Source: Primula veris (taxonomy: Eukaryota > Streptophyta > Magnoliopsida > Ericales > Primulaceae). Taken from it: a stretch of DNA of 64,000 nt. The translations under genes and the position numbers were made by a program. A model generated the notes under the pieces. It worked only from the letters and a program-made list of their open reading frames with translations, ran no database searches and was not told the origin of the DNA. Shown here one piece after another: positions 35,451-48,273 of the stretch; position 1 is the first letter of the stretch; each line of letters opens with the position of its first letter. Where the stretch lies: contig OY821750.1 in the NCBI GenBank assembly GCA_963682055.1, positions 5,954,501-6,018,500 on the forward strand, given 5' to 3'.

Positions 35451-36102
35451 TATTTTTCGTACTTAACAACCAATAAGTTGTTGTCTTTGTTAAGAAAATA
35501 TTGCAAACGCCGTGCAAGTGTGACTATAGTAAATATGTTTGCTTCATGTTCCTCTTGTATAGGACAAGAACAACGCAAAACTTTTCAAGGATGCAAGATA
35601 CGAGATCATTGTTCATTTCATTATATCATATCCACCAATGCTCCATGGCTTTCCAAGTAAAACAAGACTCTCTCTGTAGTTCTCAACATAAGAGTGAAAA
35701 TATTATTGTCCTTAAAATTCTTCACAATCTTAAATTTTCTTTTATTCCTTTATATTGTGTAATCAGGGAGATGTCTTTAAAATGTCTTCGTCGGGATCCA
35801 ATCTACGTGGGAAGCTGGATCTTGATTTATGCCCTGACCTCAGAAAAATTAATATCACATGTGAATTTCGGTGGCCGAGGGAGATGGAATTGGTCAAGTA
35901 CCTTTTAATGCAATCAAAAGTTCTGAAAGATATATTCCTGTTTGTTTCACCACGATTTAGTTTTACCATCAATCAGGATGTGACGACGGAAAGCATAAAA
36001 GATGAGGTCTCTAAGTTACATGGATTCCTTAGGCAAACCGCGGAACCTTTCTTTAATGTTGTATATTGTCCGTATGATTATGAAAGAGAAATCTATATGT
36101 GA

Positions 36103-37027
36103 AATGTGTCTGGATAAAAAAGCCTCTGGTAGAATTACCGTCTTTTATATTTACTAATTTCTCTATATAATATAAGAAGCACTCTCAAAACAGCTCACTT
36201 TACATCGCTTTGATATTCGTTTTATAAGAGAAGTTATAAGCATAGGGGATAAGAAGAAAGAAGAGACTTTATTAGCAATTTTTCCCTTCAAATTGCAACA
36301 CAATATGACTCATTTGTTTTTAAGAGAGTTAAGATTTTAGTTTCACCGTATCGGTTTTTATTCGTTCAGACCACGGTGGGGGTTTTGTCCCACTGTTAAC
36401 CTTTACTTTTTATTAATAAAGTTTGGAGCCGTTACTTAAAAAAAATATATATAAGAAGCACTATAATTAAACAGTAGCTATTATTGGTTTAGTTTTAGAA
36501 AAAAGTTTGTTATTCCTATCAAGCGTTTGTTGAAATTCCTTACTAAGTTATATATATATATATACTTGAATAAGGAACAAGCAATATTAGACCAACTCTA
36601 AATTTGTACTAGAAACCAGATAGCATAACAACAGATTGTTTTGGAAAAATATGAAAAGAAGCGGAGATAATTCTTATTTTGATTGGTCTAATCTGCAATC
36701 AACTTACTCAAATTGGGCTAATTGATGGAGTTGGGAATTATATATTTTTTTTATAATTAAGGGGAGGAGGACTGTATATAATATGAATATATAACACAAA
36801 TTAACAACACTTTTACATAGAACACAAATTATAACACACTCCCATTCCTTATAAATTCACAATTAACTATTTTAAAATTTATATTACAAGTTGCAAGAGA
36901 GAAGCAATAGTGAGAGAGTAGATTTAGAAATATGGGTCCACATATGGCTAAATGAAAATTATCTACTAAAATGCATTCTATAAAATAAATTTTTTTCTTA
37001 GGGTTTTTCTTATAATATATTATGAGA
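36103..37027. other. DNA between F-box copy A and the 37-kb TIR element
   Basis: No supported gene. Downstream sequence of copy A near 36330-36445 has a CCGTATCGGTTTTTATTCG block ending in a poly(A) run, like a retroposon 3' end. Confidence 0.4.
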
Positions 37028-37556
37028 AATAATGTTAATGAGCCAGATAGACTCAATCAGACTGTCAACATATTAGTTCTTAATGTAAATTTAGAATTTC
37101 ATTTTCATCCCGAAATTTAAGAGTCTGTTATTCGGCCATATATTTAATATTTTTAATTAATATTTAAGTTTAGGATAGTCTCAAATAGGGTTCTATAATA
37201 TTATATTTGAGTTTTTATTTTGTTGAGTCGTCAAATAAAATATATTAAAATCATTAAAATTTTAAATATTTTTAATTAATATTTAAGTTTAGAGTAGTCT
37301 CAAATAGAATTCTATAATATTATATTTGAGTTTTTATTTTGTTGAATCGTCAAATAAAATATATTAAAATCATTAAAATTTTAAATATTTTTAATTAATA
37401 TTTAAGTTTAGGGTAGTCTCAACTAAGGTTCCATAAATATTATATTTGAGGTTTTATTTTTGTTTTGTTTGTGTGTCAAAAGAATTTAAAAAATGACATA
37501 AAAGACTGTCTGGTAATCAGTAGTCTGGTTGAGTCAGTCTGCTTCTATAACATTAC
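37028..37556. mobile_element. Terminal-inverted-repeat element with an internal tandem array
   Basis: The left end AATGTTAATGAGCCAGATAG with ACTCAATCAGACT and the right end, read inward as AATGTTATAGAAGCAGACTG then ACTCAACCAGACT, form an imperfect inverted repeat of about 33 bp. Between them a 119-bp unit (TTTTTAATTAATATTTAAG, AGTAGTCTCAAATAG, TATTATATTTGAGTTTTTAT) is repeated about 2.9 times from 37142 to 37480. No ORF and no clear target duplication. It lies about 260 bases from the 3' end of the GDSL gene. Superfamily not assigned. Confidence 0.6.
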
Positions 37557-37817
37557 TGTATTATCAGTTGTATGTGTGTGTATAATATTCTTAAATATAC
37601 GCCTAGGTTGGTATTTTCGAAATACCCATGCTTCATAGGTCCAACTGTAAATGGCATCTCAAATGCTAACGTTTAATGAGTCGAATCGGTGCAGTAAATT
37701 CAGAGTTTTTTTTAAAGAGAGATAGAGTATGTTACAATAATTCAGAGGTAACAAATTAAAGATAAATATTGAGAGACAGGCCATGGCAATTTATGCTTAA
37801 AAATATTCTCATGTTGC

Positions 37818-40743
37818 TTATGCTTTTCCACAAGCTTGTGAGAGTGGTAAACGTGGCTCAGAGTAAGATCCATCAAAGATGAGATTGGCTAAATATTTGT
37901 TACCAGCCTGAGTTAAATGTAAACCATCCCAGCTATCGTATTTTGTTGGATCATCACATACATAAGTTGCCGTATTATTCTCTTTATATATAGCCATTTG
38001 ACCACATGCCAAATCTTGGCTGCCACAACAGTAGCTGAACTGCAATGCTTTATCAAAACCTGCCATAATATCATATTAGTCACTAACAATATTGCTAGAA
38101 AGTTAAATGAAGTGAAAACATAATTTCAGGGTTTTTTAGATGAGATTTTCAAACAAATAAACTAAATTATCAAAACTCACAAAAAAAACTGGGTTCTTCA
38201 TCTTAACACTTGCTCTAAGTACAGGCCAAATAAAATATTGGTGTAATGGTGTTATGATCACTGTTTTACAAATTAAGCGCGATTCGTACTCAAATCAAAC
38301 CTCGATAGAAACTTGATTCAAAGCTTAAAAGATCTTACAAAGCTCACTTTTCTGCTTTTTAGGTTGCTAAAAGCCTACGTTGCTCTTGCAAGAACGTTGT
38401 AGCTAAGATTTCGCTTTGTAAAATGCTGGTTATGATTACATTTAATTAATACCTATACCTTATCAAATACTGGGAGTGACCTGATCTCACAATATCCGTG
38501 GGACATTATTAGGCCGGAAAAAGTGTATTTCTCCACTCATATTTCATGTACAAAACTTATTATATTATCAAAGTTTTAGCTATTATGCATGCACGGTTTA
38601 AAATGGATATTTTTGGTTCTTTGGTCATTACCTTTATTATTGGTTACGAGAGTGTGTTTAGCTGAATACAAATCCACAAGCGTGATAACTGCTTGTGGGT
38701 ATTGTTTCCTCCATTGATCAACCCTCTTCTTGAGTTCTGCGTTGTACGCCTCAGACAAACGATTCCATTCGACTATACACCCGTACTTGTCAATAGTACA
38801 CGTTTTAAATGGCACTGTCCCGTTTTTGCATCCATTCTCATGTATTCTTGGTATGCAACCGTATGGGTATGTATTGTGTATCCACATATATTTTGCTCCA
38901 GAGTTGAGAAGCCTCTGGAAATTAACTAGGCTTCAGAAAATTGATTGACACATACTGAATATTACAATAAGATTTGTTTACATTATAACACCCCTGGAAT
39001 AATAAAACTTGGTTCATTTCTGCTATATTTGTCTACAAACTATCTGTCTTTAGAGGAATGATAATGTAATGGCTCAACAAATAACCATAACTGCCCTAAA
39101 TTATGCAAAAGGAGAAGTCATATAATCTTATACTGCGTGGCATCTTATCTTAGACAAGAATATTGAATATCTACTAGGGTTCATGATAAATTTACATCTG
39201 AATTTCATAAATGACTTCCTGATCCTTTTAGGCCTAAACCTTTTTATTTGGTCAACGATAAGTCATCTGCCCTCGATCTTAGCGTAGGCGCATGGACCAT
39301 TAAGGTGGAGGGGCTCCAGTTATGTTTTCACTTTATATCATTTCTTGTTGGCTACATTTTATTAATTAAGCAGTGTGGTTAGTGTCACTTTTTAACTATA
39401 AACCAACCATATATATGAAGGTTAGTTATTTACCTGCACAGAGTTGGAGTAGTCGTCTAAGATAGCAGAGACACTTTTATCAGAGAAGAGACTGAAAACA
39501 TCATTTACGCCAATGTCAATGGTATATAGTGCTTCCGGAAATACTGTTGGCTGTGGATAGATATTAGTAGATTCTGGTTCTTTGCCTGCAAACAAGAAAA
39601 AAAGCAACACACATATTATGTAAAATCTTATAATTAAACCACCCATACTAGTACAACACGGGCACGACAATACGTCAATTGTTAGAATTTGAGGGTACGT
39701 GTAGTTGTGTACGATGGATGGTTATTGGAGATTTTTATTTTTTACACCAACTTCAAGGGACATAATAATATTTTCAAGTTTGAGGGCAGAATTACTTGTT
39801 TTCTTTATATTCATAGAAAAATTGAAACAATTTAGTTCACAAATAAAAGGAGTTAAATTGGAGTTGTCGTTACACATGCACACCTCATATGTATACGGAG
39901 ACAAATGTGAAGCCCCTATGCTGCATATATAGATAAAAACATTGATATCTCCATCAAAGATCGATGATGACGAACTTCCACATGAAATCAATGGTTGTAT
40001 AAGTTTCATGATTGCCATACAGTACCATTTTAGAAAGAGGTGATGAATTGCAATATTCAGAACTACACTCACAGTAATTCCATGCCAATTTGTTAAAGGG
40101 AGATCGTTTTTCTATTATGTATTGCAATTTTCTATTATTAAGGGCAAGTAATATATTACTTGCAATTGCCCGTGACTTCAAAGCCAAGAATTGAGAGACT
40201 TGTTCACTTAAGGGGTAATCCCAAACGTTGGGAGCTTTATCAGAATTTGCCCGTTGACCTCCCACCGCAAAGTTAGCACCGTATTTGAAACTCGTTTTGT
40301 TGGTATCTACGCTTGCATTCAAGTAAGGTAGTCCAAAACTCTCCGCTGCAAAACACGACCAAAAATAAATTGCAAAAATTATAAATATATGCCTATTATT
40401 TCCTTTTTTTCTGGAGTATGCCATTCTTGTATTGAACGTTTGAACTTATCATTATATTTAATCTAGACAAAAGCTCAATAGGCTCTGTTTCAGGAATAAC
40501 CTTTTTACCTATCAAATCTATGATGAGAAGACCATCCGAATTCCTCTTGAAAAAATGGCCAACACTCAATCCTGCTGGCCAACCAAAATTGTTGTAAAGA
40601 GCATATGATGCTCCCGTGTCGGAATTGGAGTCTCCGAAATTGAAAATTGCTGGAAAATTACATTTCTTTGGACCACTTTGAGCATTAACGGAGAATGCAA
40701 AAAACAACAAAACAAGGACACTGATTTTTATCCCGAACTCCAT
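37818..40743 (-). CDS. GDSL esterase/lipase (SGNH hydrolase), five exons
   Basis: Hydrolyses ester or acyl bonds, normally after secretion to the cell wall; the substrate cannot be read from sequence. Exons on the minus strand: 40743-40509, 40345-40160, 39585-39434, 38914-38632, 38059-37818; all GT-AG with matching phases, 365 residues, the family's normal length. Signal peptide at residues 1-21 (KISVLVLLFFAFSVNA). Block I FNFGDSNSDTG has the catalytic Ser39; block II is YGANFAVGG; block III is TIDIGVND; block V WDGLHLTQAGN supplies Asp330 and His333. An in-frame ATG 54 bases upstream exists but would bury the signal peptide, so 40743 is preferred. No damage seen, so probably functional. A family X repeat lies in intron 4. 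Confidence 0.94.
38262..38431 (+). repeat. Short interspersed element family X, copy 3 (intron 4 of the GDSL gene)
   Basis: Contains CCTCGATAGAAACTTGATTC, AAAGCTCACTTTTCTGCTTT, TTGCTCTTGCAAGAACG and AGCTAAGATTTCGCTTTGTA, the same order of blocks as in the HIPP-gene introns. All three copies seen in the window lie in introns of intact genes. Confidence 0.7.
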
Positions 40744-40789
40744 GATTATAGCGAAAGAGTTTTTTCCGTGGTTATGGAGGCTTTGTTTC

Positions 40790-41010
40790 AAAACCATTTA
40801 TAGGTAAATTTTGGCACAAACTTTAGAAATTCTCCATAAAGGGGGTCCATCTTATTGTGCTTGAGAGATAAATTCTATTTTTAACTTGGATATACAAAAT
40901 AAGAAATTATATGTTTTTATATGCTAAATATGGGTGGTAAACCCCAGCTAGCACAACTGTTATAGGTTGTAAATTGAGATGAACTAGCTTTCAAAACTTG
41001 AACAGATTAT
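40790..41010 (-). promoter_or_regulatory. GDSL gene promoter with TATA box
   Basis: Minus strand CCTATAAATGG at about 40796-40804, some 55 bases before the ATG at 40743. The whole stretch to about 41010 (ATGCTAAATATGGGTGGT, CAACTGTTATAGGTTGTAAA) is repeated at 53365-53590 without the gene. Confidence 0.65.
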
Positions 41011-41167
41011 TTTGTACTAAAATAGTTTTTTTTTTTGTTTTTTTATTTCTTGCGAAGAACAAGCTGGTTACATGGGGGGAAATGTTTTGGTGCTTCACAA
41101 CGAATCCCTATCTTCTACAGCAGAAATAAGAAAAGAGGTTAGATGAGAGTAGATTTCATATTGACTT

Positions 41168-43440
41168 TGAAATTCATATCCGTTGTTCTAATTACTGTTA
41201 ATCCATTAGGTTGTAACTACCGTTGTAAACATAGTTGAAACCTAAGTATGTTGATGGACATAACAGAATATTAAACGTATTTGTAAGAAAAATTCATACG
41301 CACGTTTAACAATGAAATTCACCCAATTCATGAGCTATGTATTCGTGGCACTCACCCAGATTAATGATATTATAAAAACCTATAATACAAAACTCAAAAC
41401 TTACGAACAAATCTCAGAATCTCTCTAAATTTTTCTACATATCTTAGTACTTTCTCGTACTATATAACTATCATTCGAAATATCAATGACATCCCACCAT
41501 TTTTTTTTTCGTTTTAAAAGTTATCATATGTATTGAGTTATTTATAATTTAGAACACACAATTTTTATAAGCATAACTATCAACTATTTATAAAGAAAAA
41601 AATACAATATTTTAAGATCTTCATAAATTTTTAATCTTCTATCTTTAGTCTTTAAGATTTTCTTGATTGATTTAAGTCTTTGATTGATTCCAATCTACTT
41701 GATATTCGCACAATTCACACGAGATAGTGTAGAATGAGATAGTGTAGAATGAGATTTGTAAAGTCCAGTATTTTAATTTCTAATCTTATCTAATTTGGTA
41801 AAGTTATTTTTGGACTACTACGATATTAATAGCAAATGGTGGGTCATTTTAAAGTTGGCTTGAAATATTTTTATGCTAACTAGTAAAAAGGAGCTATCAC
41901 CTTGGAGATTGTAAAACTTAAGCTTAAATAATGTGCATAATAAATATCATTAAGGAATGGTCTATGGTTCATATTTATGTGTATGCCTATATGTATCTTA
42001 AGAATAGAAACCGAAAACCATATTTACTAGACATATAAGTGTTAACTGTTAAGAGTATGAATGCTCGTTTTTTTTAGGAGTTATGTGTTAGTGATTAAGA
42101 TGTGGGAGTATTAATTGCTATTAAAAATGTAAATATGATTTTTTTTATATATATTGAATTGCATGTTGCAGGTATTGAAAGCAAGAATTTTTATATACGT
42201 TGATAAACGTATAAACGTATAAAGTTTTAAAGAGTTTATGTTTTTGTGATCATTATGTTTTATATTTAGATTTAAGATTATAGAATAAAAAAGAGATCCA
42301 GAAAGACCGGATACAACAAATAAAAAGAGATTCAGGAAGTTTGAATCCACATAGGAGATTGGGAAGTCCAATCGGACTTAATATTCAATTTATATTATCT
42401 TATTGGTCACACCCAAAAAAAATACAATTTATTTATACTCATGCTTTGAGAATTTTTGTTGAAAATAAAAGTATTGTTTCGAAGAAAAGAGATAAAATGA
42501 TTAAAACATACTTTCGACCATATTATATAATGCAAGATTTATCACTCGCTAAACTCTTTTAGTTTATCCCTCATTTTTATAACCTTTTCAGGTACTTAGA
42601 GTTGAAATCAATGTAGTCGGACCAGACAGACCTTATAGGACTAAGTTTTTAGATTCCGCTGCGTTATGTTGTTTAGCTAATAAGTTGTAATCTTTATCGA
42701 ATTTTGTGAGAATATTAAAATATGCATTTAAAAGATTTTATTAAGTGTTTTTAGTGTTAAATTATTTGAAATGTGTTTCATTCAATTTACGTTTTATCTA
42801 GCATGTGCTGTCGCACGTGCTATTCGGCCGTGTGACTCCCAAATTAGGTCACTGATATCAGAAGATTGAACTCAATCTGCAATGGTTAGCATGAAATAAT
42901 AGCTTGCTTGATAATAGCATATATTTCCCGTAAAAAAGATCTACAGATATAATATCTTTTTGACAAACAAATCATATTCAAAATAAAATATCACTATGTA
43001 TAATTTCAATCTATACAAAATATATAACAAGATTTTAGAGTCAATAATTAAAATTGTGATAAATACTTGCATAAGAATAGAAGATTTGATTAGCATAATT
43101 AGAGAAACAATATAATATATTTACAAGATTAGATCTTCTTAAAAGTAATCTCCATATATCCATGAAGCTCATTCCATTTTTTATCACCAAAATATTCTCA
43201 AAACAAATAATTATAAACTATAAATTAGTGAGAATATTTCCTGCATATTTGAGTAATCAACTTGCAGAATAAGTAATAAATGTGAGCAATGGGGTGAAAA
43301 ATTCCTACAGAACAAGTTATAACTATGGTTGCAACTGAGATTGCAACTACACATGTAAACATAATTGTCTTAACTCAGATTAATTTGTTCAAACCAACTG
43401 AAAACAAAGAGTTTAATAGGCCAGAAATATGATACTAACA
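41168..43440 (-). mobile_element. LTR of the same family as 54563-55620, enlarged by a nested insertion
   Basis: Minus orientation. The right end reads TGTTAGTATCATATTTCTGG (compare TGTTAGGACCATATTTCCGG at 54563) and the left end AACAACGGATATGAATTTCA on the minus strand. The flanks GACTT (41163-41167) and AACTT (43441-43445) are a near-match target duplication. At 2,273 bp it is twice the length of the solo LTR at 54.5 kb; the surplus, roughly 41900-43000, is unrelated to that LTR. Confidence 0.7.
42040..42830. repeat. Nested repeat shared with 61120-61790
   Basis: Blocks ACGTTGATAAACGTA, GAATAAAAAAGAGATCCAGA, CACATAGGAGATTGGGAAGT and GAAGAAAAGAGATAAAATGA recur in order at 61260-61690. Its 3' part (TTCCGCTGCGTTATGTTGTT, GCATGTGCTGTCGCACGTGC) resembles LTR ends of plant chromovirus-type Ty3/gypsy elements; that assignment is a guess. 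Confidence 0.5.
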
Positions 43441-43870
43441 AACTTTTGTTTGTTAGTATCATGTGTGCTCATTGTTGCTTCCCTTTAGAGTTAAAAAAAC
43501 TAAAAAACATGCTACGATCACTAGAGAACATAGGGTAAAAACGAAATGGTGACAAAGCTGAATATGTGCCTGATAGTTTTGATGGATGTTATGATTTAGC
43601 ATGATTCATAAACCTCTGATGGTAGCACGACAATTAAATACTCACGTAGCAGTTGCTTCTTATATGCATTTAGAGGTTTTGTTAAGTTTCTTATGCAGCT
43701 TGTTGCATTGGTTTTAATCAGTTTCCATTTAGATCTTAATCTTGTCTTTATCAACATTTTTCTTGCTGTGTTCTTTTGTCAGTTTTTATGGTAGCTATGG
43801 AGGCTTGTTCCATGATGTGAATTTGGTTTGTTTCAATAAATTTTGGGTTTGTTTGATTAAAAAAAAACTA
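43441..43870 (+). repeat. Retroposon-like segment ending in poly(A)
   Basis: Non-coding; ends TTTGGGTTTGTTTGATT and a nine-base A run. After it, sequence collinear with 23605-23660 resumes, so the segment looks inserted. It may be a LINE 3' end or a retrocopied transcript. Confidence 0.35.
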
Positions 43871-44706
43871 TGAACAAGATGACGAGTGACAAAGCCTATG
43901 TTACAAATAGATTTATCAAGAGTGTTTGGAGGGAAAGGATCGTCAGCAGTGTTCCATAGCACTGTTAACTTGACAGTGGTTGTAATTGATTACTAATATG
44001 AGGTTGAAATTTTATCAAGTTCAAATGGTCAGTTTTTCGTAGATTATCAGTTTTTTCATATACGTAATATTTTTTTGTTGTAAATCAACGAACTATTTTA
44101 CTTCTAAATTGTTTGTTAAAAAAAAATATGCAAAATTTAACCTTATATATATTTTTGGTATTTCTTAATATTACTACCTTATAAATTGTCAAACAAACAA
44201 TTAAACATAAAAAAAATATAAAAGTTCAAAATTTACAAGTTTTTTTTTTAGCAAACACTTTATAAATAAAATATACGTTGATTTACAAAAGAAAATCGAA
44301 AAAACTTACAAATACATATGAAAAGACCAAAAAACTAACGAAAACTTACCATTCGAATTTGAGTAAATTTGTTCCCACTAATATGTATCGATGAATGGTT
44401 ATTCACAAAAATAGCATCCTATATAATGGTGCAAACACTTTAATTAACAAAATAGCATTGTGTTTTCTTCTTTTTGGTTTAATAAGCTAGTCATTCTAAG
44501 CTAGATGAACGTAGCCTTTTTTTTAGAGTCTAAAACATTTTAGGTTTTTGCTTAAAACACGCAACCAAACAAGCCCTTAATTCTAATTGTTTTTTTTTTT
44601 TTTTCCAGTGTGGCAATAATTACTTGGCATGCATGGGCCTTCTTCCTGCATCTTGTTTGTAGCTTGCAAAATTAATGAAATTGTTTTACTATTGATAGTT
44701 AATACA
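43871..44706. other. Gene-free DNA
   Basis: AT-rich, no supported gene. The first about 70 bases match 23605-23660. Confidence 0.45.
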
Positions 44707-47244
44707 TGTTGTGAGTTTTATTAGCTCAATATATATATATATTATATGAGATATAGAGAGAAAATAGAGAGAGGAAACAGTAAATCTTTTATTATCAGAA
44801 TGTATGAATACAAATGGACCCAAACTTTTTTATATACTAGAAAGTATGGTTATACAATGTACAAAACCCAACTTAGGCCCACCATGAGTAAGACCCAAGA
44901 GTTCAATAATATCAAACTTTCCGTAAGTTCATTTGGGTCTGAACATAATCAACAAGATGTTCAATTTCAATTCCTAAACTCAAGTAATTCAAATCGAAAT
45001 TTCAATTCTTACACTTCGGCATTATCAAATCGGCTAGACTTTTCAGCATAATCCTAATTAGGAGCTATCAATTTAATGATAGGGCTAAGAGTTTGGAAAA
45101 TACTGCATTTCTGTAAACAACAATAATCATGTGATCATATTGTCGATAGATCAACCATAACCATAAATTTTTAATGGTCCGTCTTATGGTTGGATAAATT
45201 CACAACAACTCCTTCAATTCTTTACAAGAATTCTACGAGTCCATTTCATGATCTTTACACATACTAGTCTTTCAAATAGAGCATTAGCGGCATGAATTTC
45301 GGATCAATTACGAAATATATTCTCAAAGAGAATCCAAATACGATGCGATTATAAATCAAGTATTGACTTTTGACCCGGGAATATTTTATCTGGTCAATGC
45401 TACAATATCAAAATAATCTTATCAATCGATGATAGGTGAATGATAGTACAGACAATCATATCTTAGTATCTAAATCCATTATCAATCAATGACATGCGAA
45501 ATGATAAAGTAACTTTACATGATTTAAAAAATATGGTAGCAACCACTTGAAAGACATTTCAACTCCTCTAAAATACGCTTTTGGTCGTATTGAGTGAAGG
45601 CTATGTAAAGAATTTTTAATTCTTTTATGAGCTATTACTAGATAACACTGGTTTTCTCGAATATTTTATAACTCAACAAGGTATGACAGGACCTACCGGA
45701 GTATAAGTCCTCATATTTGACAAATCAATTTGGTTTTACCAAACATTTCGATTTGGAACAACATATCCATAATCATTGTCACAAAAGACTCTATAGGCAA
45801 TTAGTTGCTGTAATTATGTGGTACACCGTTACTCACTATTTCAAGACAACCAACTACCCCACATGTATTGCCATAAAATTGATAATTTAAAGTTTGGTCA
45901 CATTTTGAAAGTAATTTGCTCAAAACACTTTAAATTATTTCGAGAAATTTCATAAGCAGGCAAACCATAATCACAAAGTTTGATCCAAATGGAAAAAGCA
46001 TACTCCAAATGAAAAAACATAATCCAAATGAGCGAAAAAAACCGGCTCAATGATTTATCAAAATCAATAAAAAAAGGTACTAAACTCATTTGAGCCACAA
46101 AAATCGGGGGTCTGAAGAGTTTATTTTCAGTTAGCTTTAACCAAATTAGCATCGGTTTTCCACCTTTATAATAGTTTTGAACTATTTAAGGAGTAACCGT
46201 GCATAACATTTGTCTTTATAGAATAAAGTTGTCTCATTGAGCATTATCTCTTATTTTGGAATAACGGGCCCTATTGTTCCTTTCAAGGTCTGCCTTGGAG
46301 CAACAAGTTTTCGGTTTTGATGATTGTCTAAAACTCGGTTGGCTAGGCGAGTATCAGGCTCATGATAGTTTGAGACAAATAATCCTTGTCTCGTTTCTCT
46401 ATTCGAGGACAACGTCCACGAAGAACATTAGCATCAAGCATAAAAAACTGCCATAAACCCAATAGGACGTGTAATCACTCATCGAGTAACAAATGAGTGA
46501 TGAAGGAACATGTTGAATATAAATTCATAATATTGTGATTTTCCTCATCATAGATAACATCCAACATATGTTGAGAGTTCTGGATTAGTTATCATATAAA
46601 ACAACTGGTTTATATGTTCATGGTTTACACAAGAACAAACTTTGTTTCGAAATGACAGGTTCAAAAAGCACTAGTTTTGCTTTACAAGTGAACTGGTTCC
46701 CATTGGTCGAACGACAGGTCGATATTGAGGCACCAATTCGGTGAAACATACATCACTATATAAATACACTCGGAAAAATTATTATTTAATCAACCCCTTT
46801 CGGTATCTTTAATTGAACATGACCAGGAAAGACAGTGAGGGTGGAGGGCATGAATTGCCACTTAAAACCCGACCTCATTAGGATAGGAACTATCCACCTA
46901 TATCTTTCCTATACATCGTATCCAAATAGGTGAGTCTAGTTGGAAAAGATTAATAATTTTTCTAACTTAAATAAGAAAATATATGATTAAGCTAATTACC
47001 ATATCATAAACATGGCAGTGATTACATATATAGATATTGCTACTTCTGAGATTTATTAATTATCATCAATCAGCACATAATATATCACAATTTATAGTAG
47101 CAAGATCTAATTATTATTATTAAACTGCCATATGTGAAGATTTTATTCATGGTAATTACAACAGCCAATAGGATGGACTAAATTTATATGAAAACACATC
47201 AATTTGTTCAGTTAACATATAATTTTTATTTACTTACCTTTTAA

Positions 47245-47299
47245 TTAATATATATATCTATATATATATGTATGTATATATATCTATATATATATATAT

Positions 47300-47345
<46 letters not shown>

Positions 47346-47430
47346 ATATATATATATATGTATGTATATATATATATGTATGTATATATATGTATATATG
47401 TATGTATATATATATATATATATGCATGTG
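47245..47430. repeat. TA / TATG microsatellite
   Basis: Alternating purine-pyrimidine tract of (TA)n, (TATG)n and (CATA)n about 185 bp long. Tyr/Ile-only ORFs on both strands here are artefacts of the repeat. Confidence 0.95.
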
Positions 47431-48206
47431 GATGAATCTTTACAGACCGAATATTGACTTTTATCAACCATATGAGCTATTTTGCATACAAGTAATTACT
47501 ACAGGACTATGCGTGTAATTTCAGTAAACTATTTATAAGTTACAACATTATTCCATAGGGAGTCCAGAATTTCTGAAGTGTTTCACTTAGCTCCTAGTAC
47601 TTCTGAACATTGCAGATAAGATTCTACATGCTTTTAATTACTAGCAATTTAATCCATGATACGATATACTTATAATAAATCATACAAGTCACTATTCCCT
47701 ATAGCATTGGACGTGTACATATTGTTTCATCATAGGTAAGCATGCAATATATATGTTTTACACATACAAATAAGTAACTCATACTACCAATAATATGCTC
47801 GGGTTATATACCATAGTACTATACAATATCTACATATATATCAAACATATTATCACATTTCAATTCCATGCTCTTGGTTAATAATTTACAGTAATTTAGC
47901 AATTTTCACGTGCAATATGACAGTAGCATATATATGGCTTTAACAATATATTTTACTACACATTCAGCTCCTATTTCAATTGCAAGAAGGGTAAAATATT
48001 GTACCGTACGCCTCGTATTTTGGGGAAGGCCGGTCGAATACAAAAAAAATTTAAAGTTTGGCCGTATGTTTATAACCCAATATTCGAGCGTATACCTCAT
48101 CGTTTTTTTTATTACTCAATATCCGTGCGTTTACCCAAAATCTCCAGGCAAATACTCCAATCTTCACGAGCAAATTACCGATAACGTGTTGTGAGTCTTA
48201 TTAACT

Positions 48207-48210
<4 letters not shown>

Positions 48211-48268
<58 letters not shown>
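48211..48268. repeat. (TA)n microsatellite inside the 48.2-kb LTR
   Basis: About 29 TA repeats; only about 7 are present at the same place in the partner LTR at 44731, which accounts for part of the length difference. Confidence 0.9.

Positions 48269-48273
<5 letters not shown>

Larger units (their letters stand above)
24642..36102 (+). pseudogene. F-box/FBD-like gene, copy A, split by two transposons
   Basis: Exon 1 (24642-24700) begins MSIYIFLHKRVKVILARDLG, a degraded form of the usual F-box start, and ends at donor GTACGT. The intron would run to acceptor TATAG at 35562 and now contains the CACTA element 25073-30284 and the copia element 30436-35450. Exon 2 starts at 35563 and includes FSR and TRSLFIS, shared with copies B and C. 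After acceptor CAG at about 35766 a last exon to 36102 encodes an FBD-type domain: CEFRWPREMELVKYLLMQ, then SKVLKDIFLF. FBD domains occur at the C-terminus of plant F-box/LRR proteins, which select SCF ubiquitin-ligase targets. Most of the F-box and all LRRs are missing, so no functional product is expected. Confidence 0.6.

Noticed and set aside
40744..40797. Upstream in-frame ATG for the GDSL gene
   Set aside because: It would add 18 residues before a clear signal peptide, and it falls almost at the TATA box, so it is unlikely to be in the mRNA.
44746..45051. 101-codon ORF near 44.7 kb
   Set aside because: It starts in the LTR leader and runs into unrelated sequence; no gag motif.
47241..47518. 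Several Tyr/Ile/His-rich ORFs on both strands
   Set aside because: They are translations of a TA/TATG microsatellite and carry no independent coding signal.
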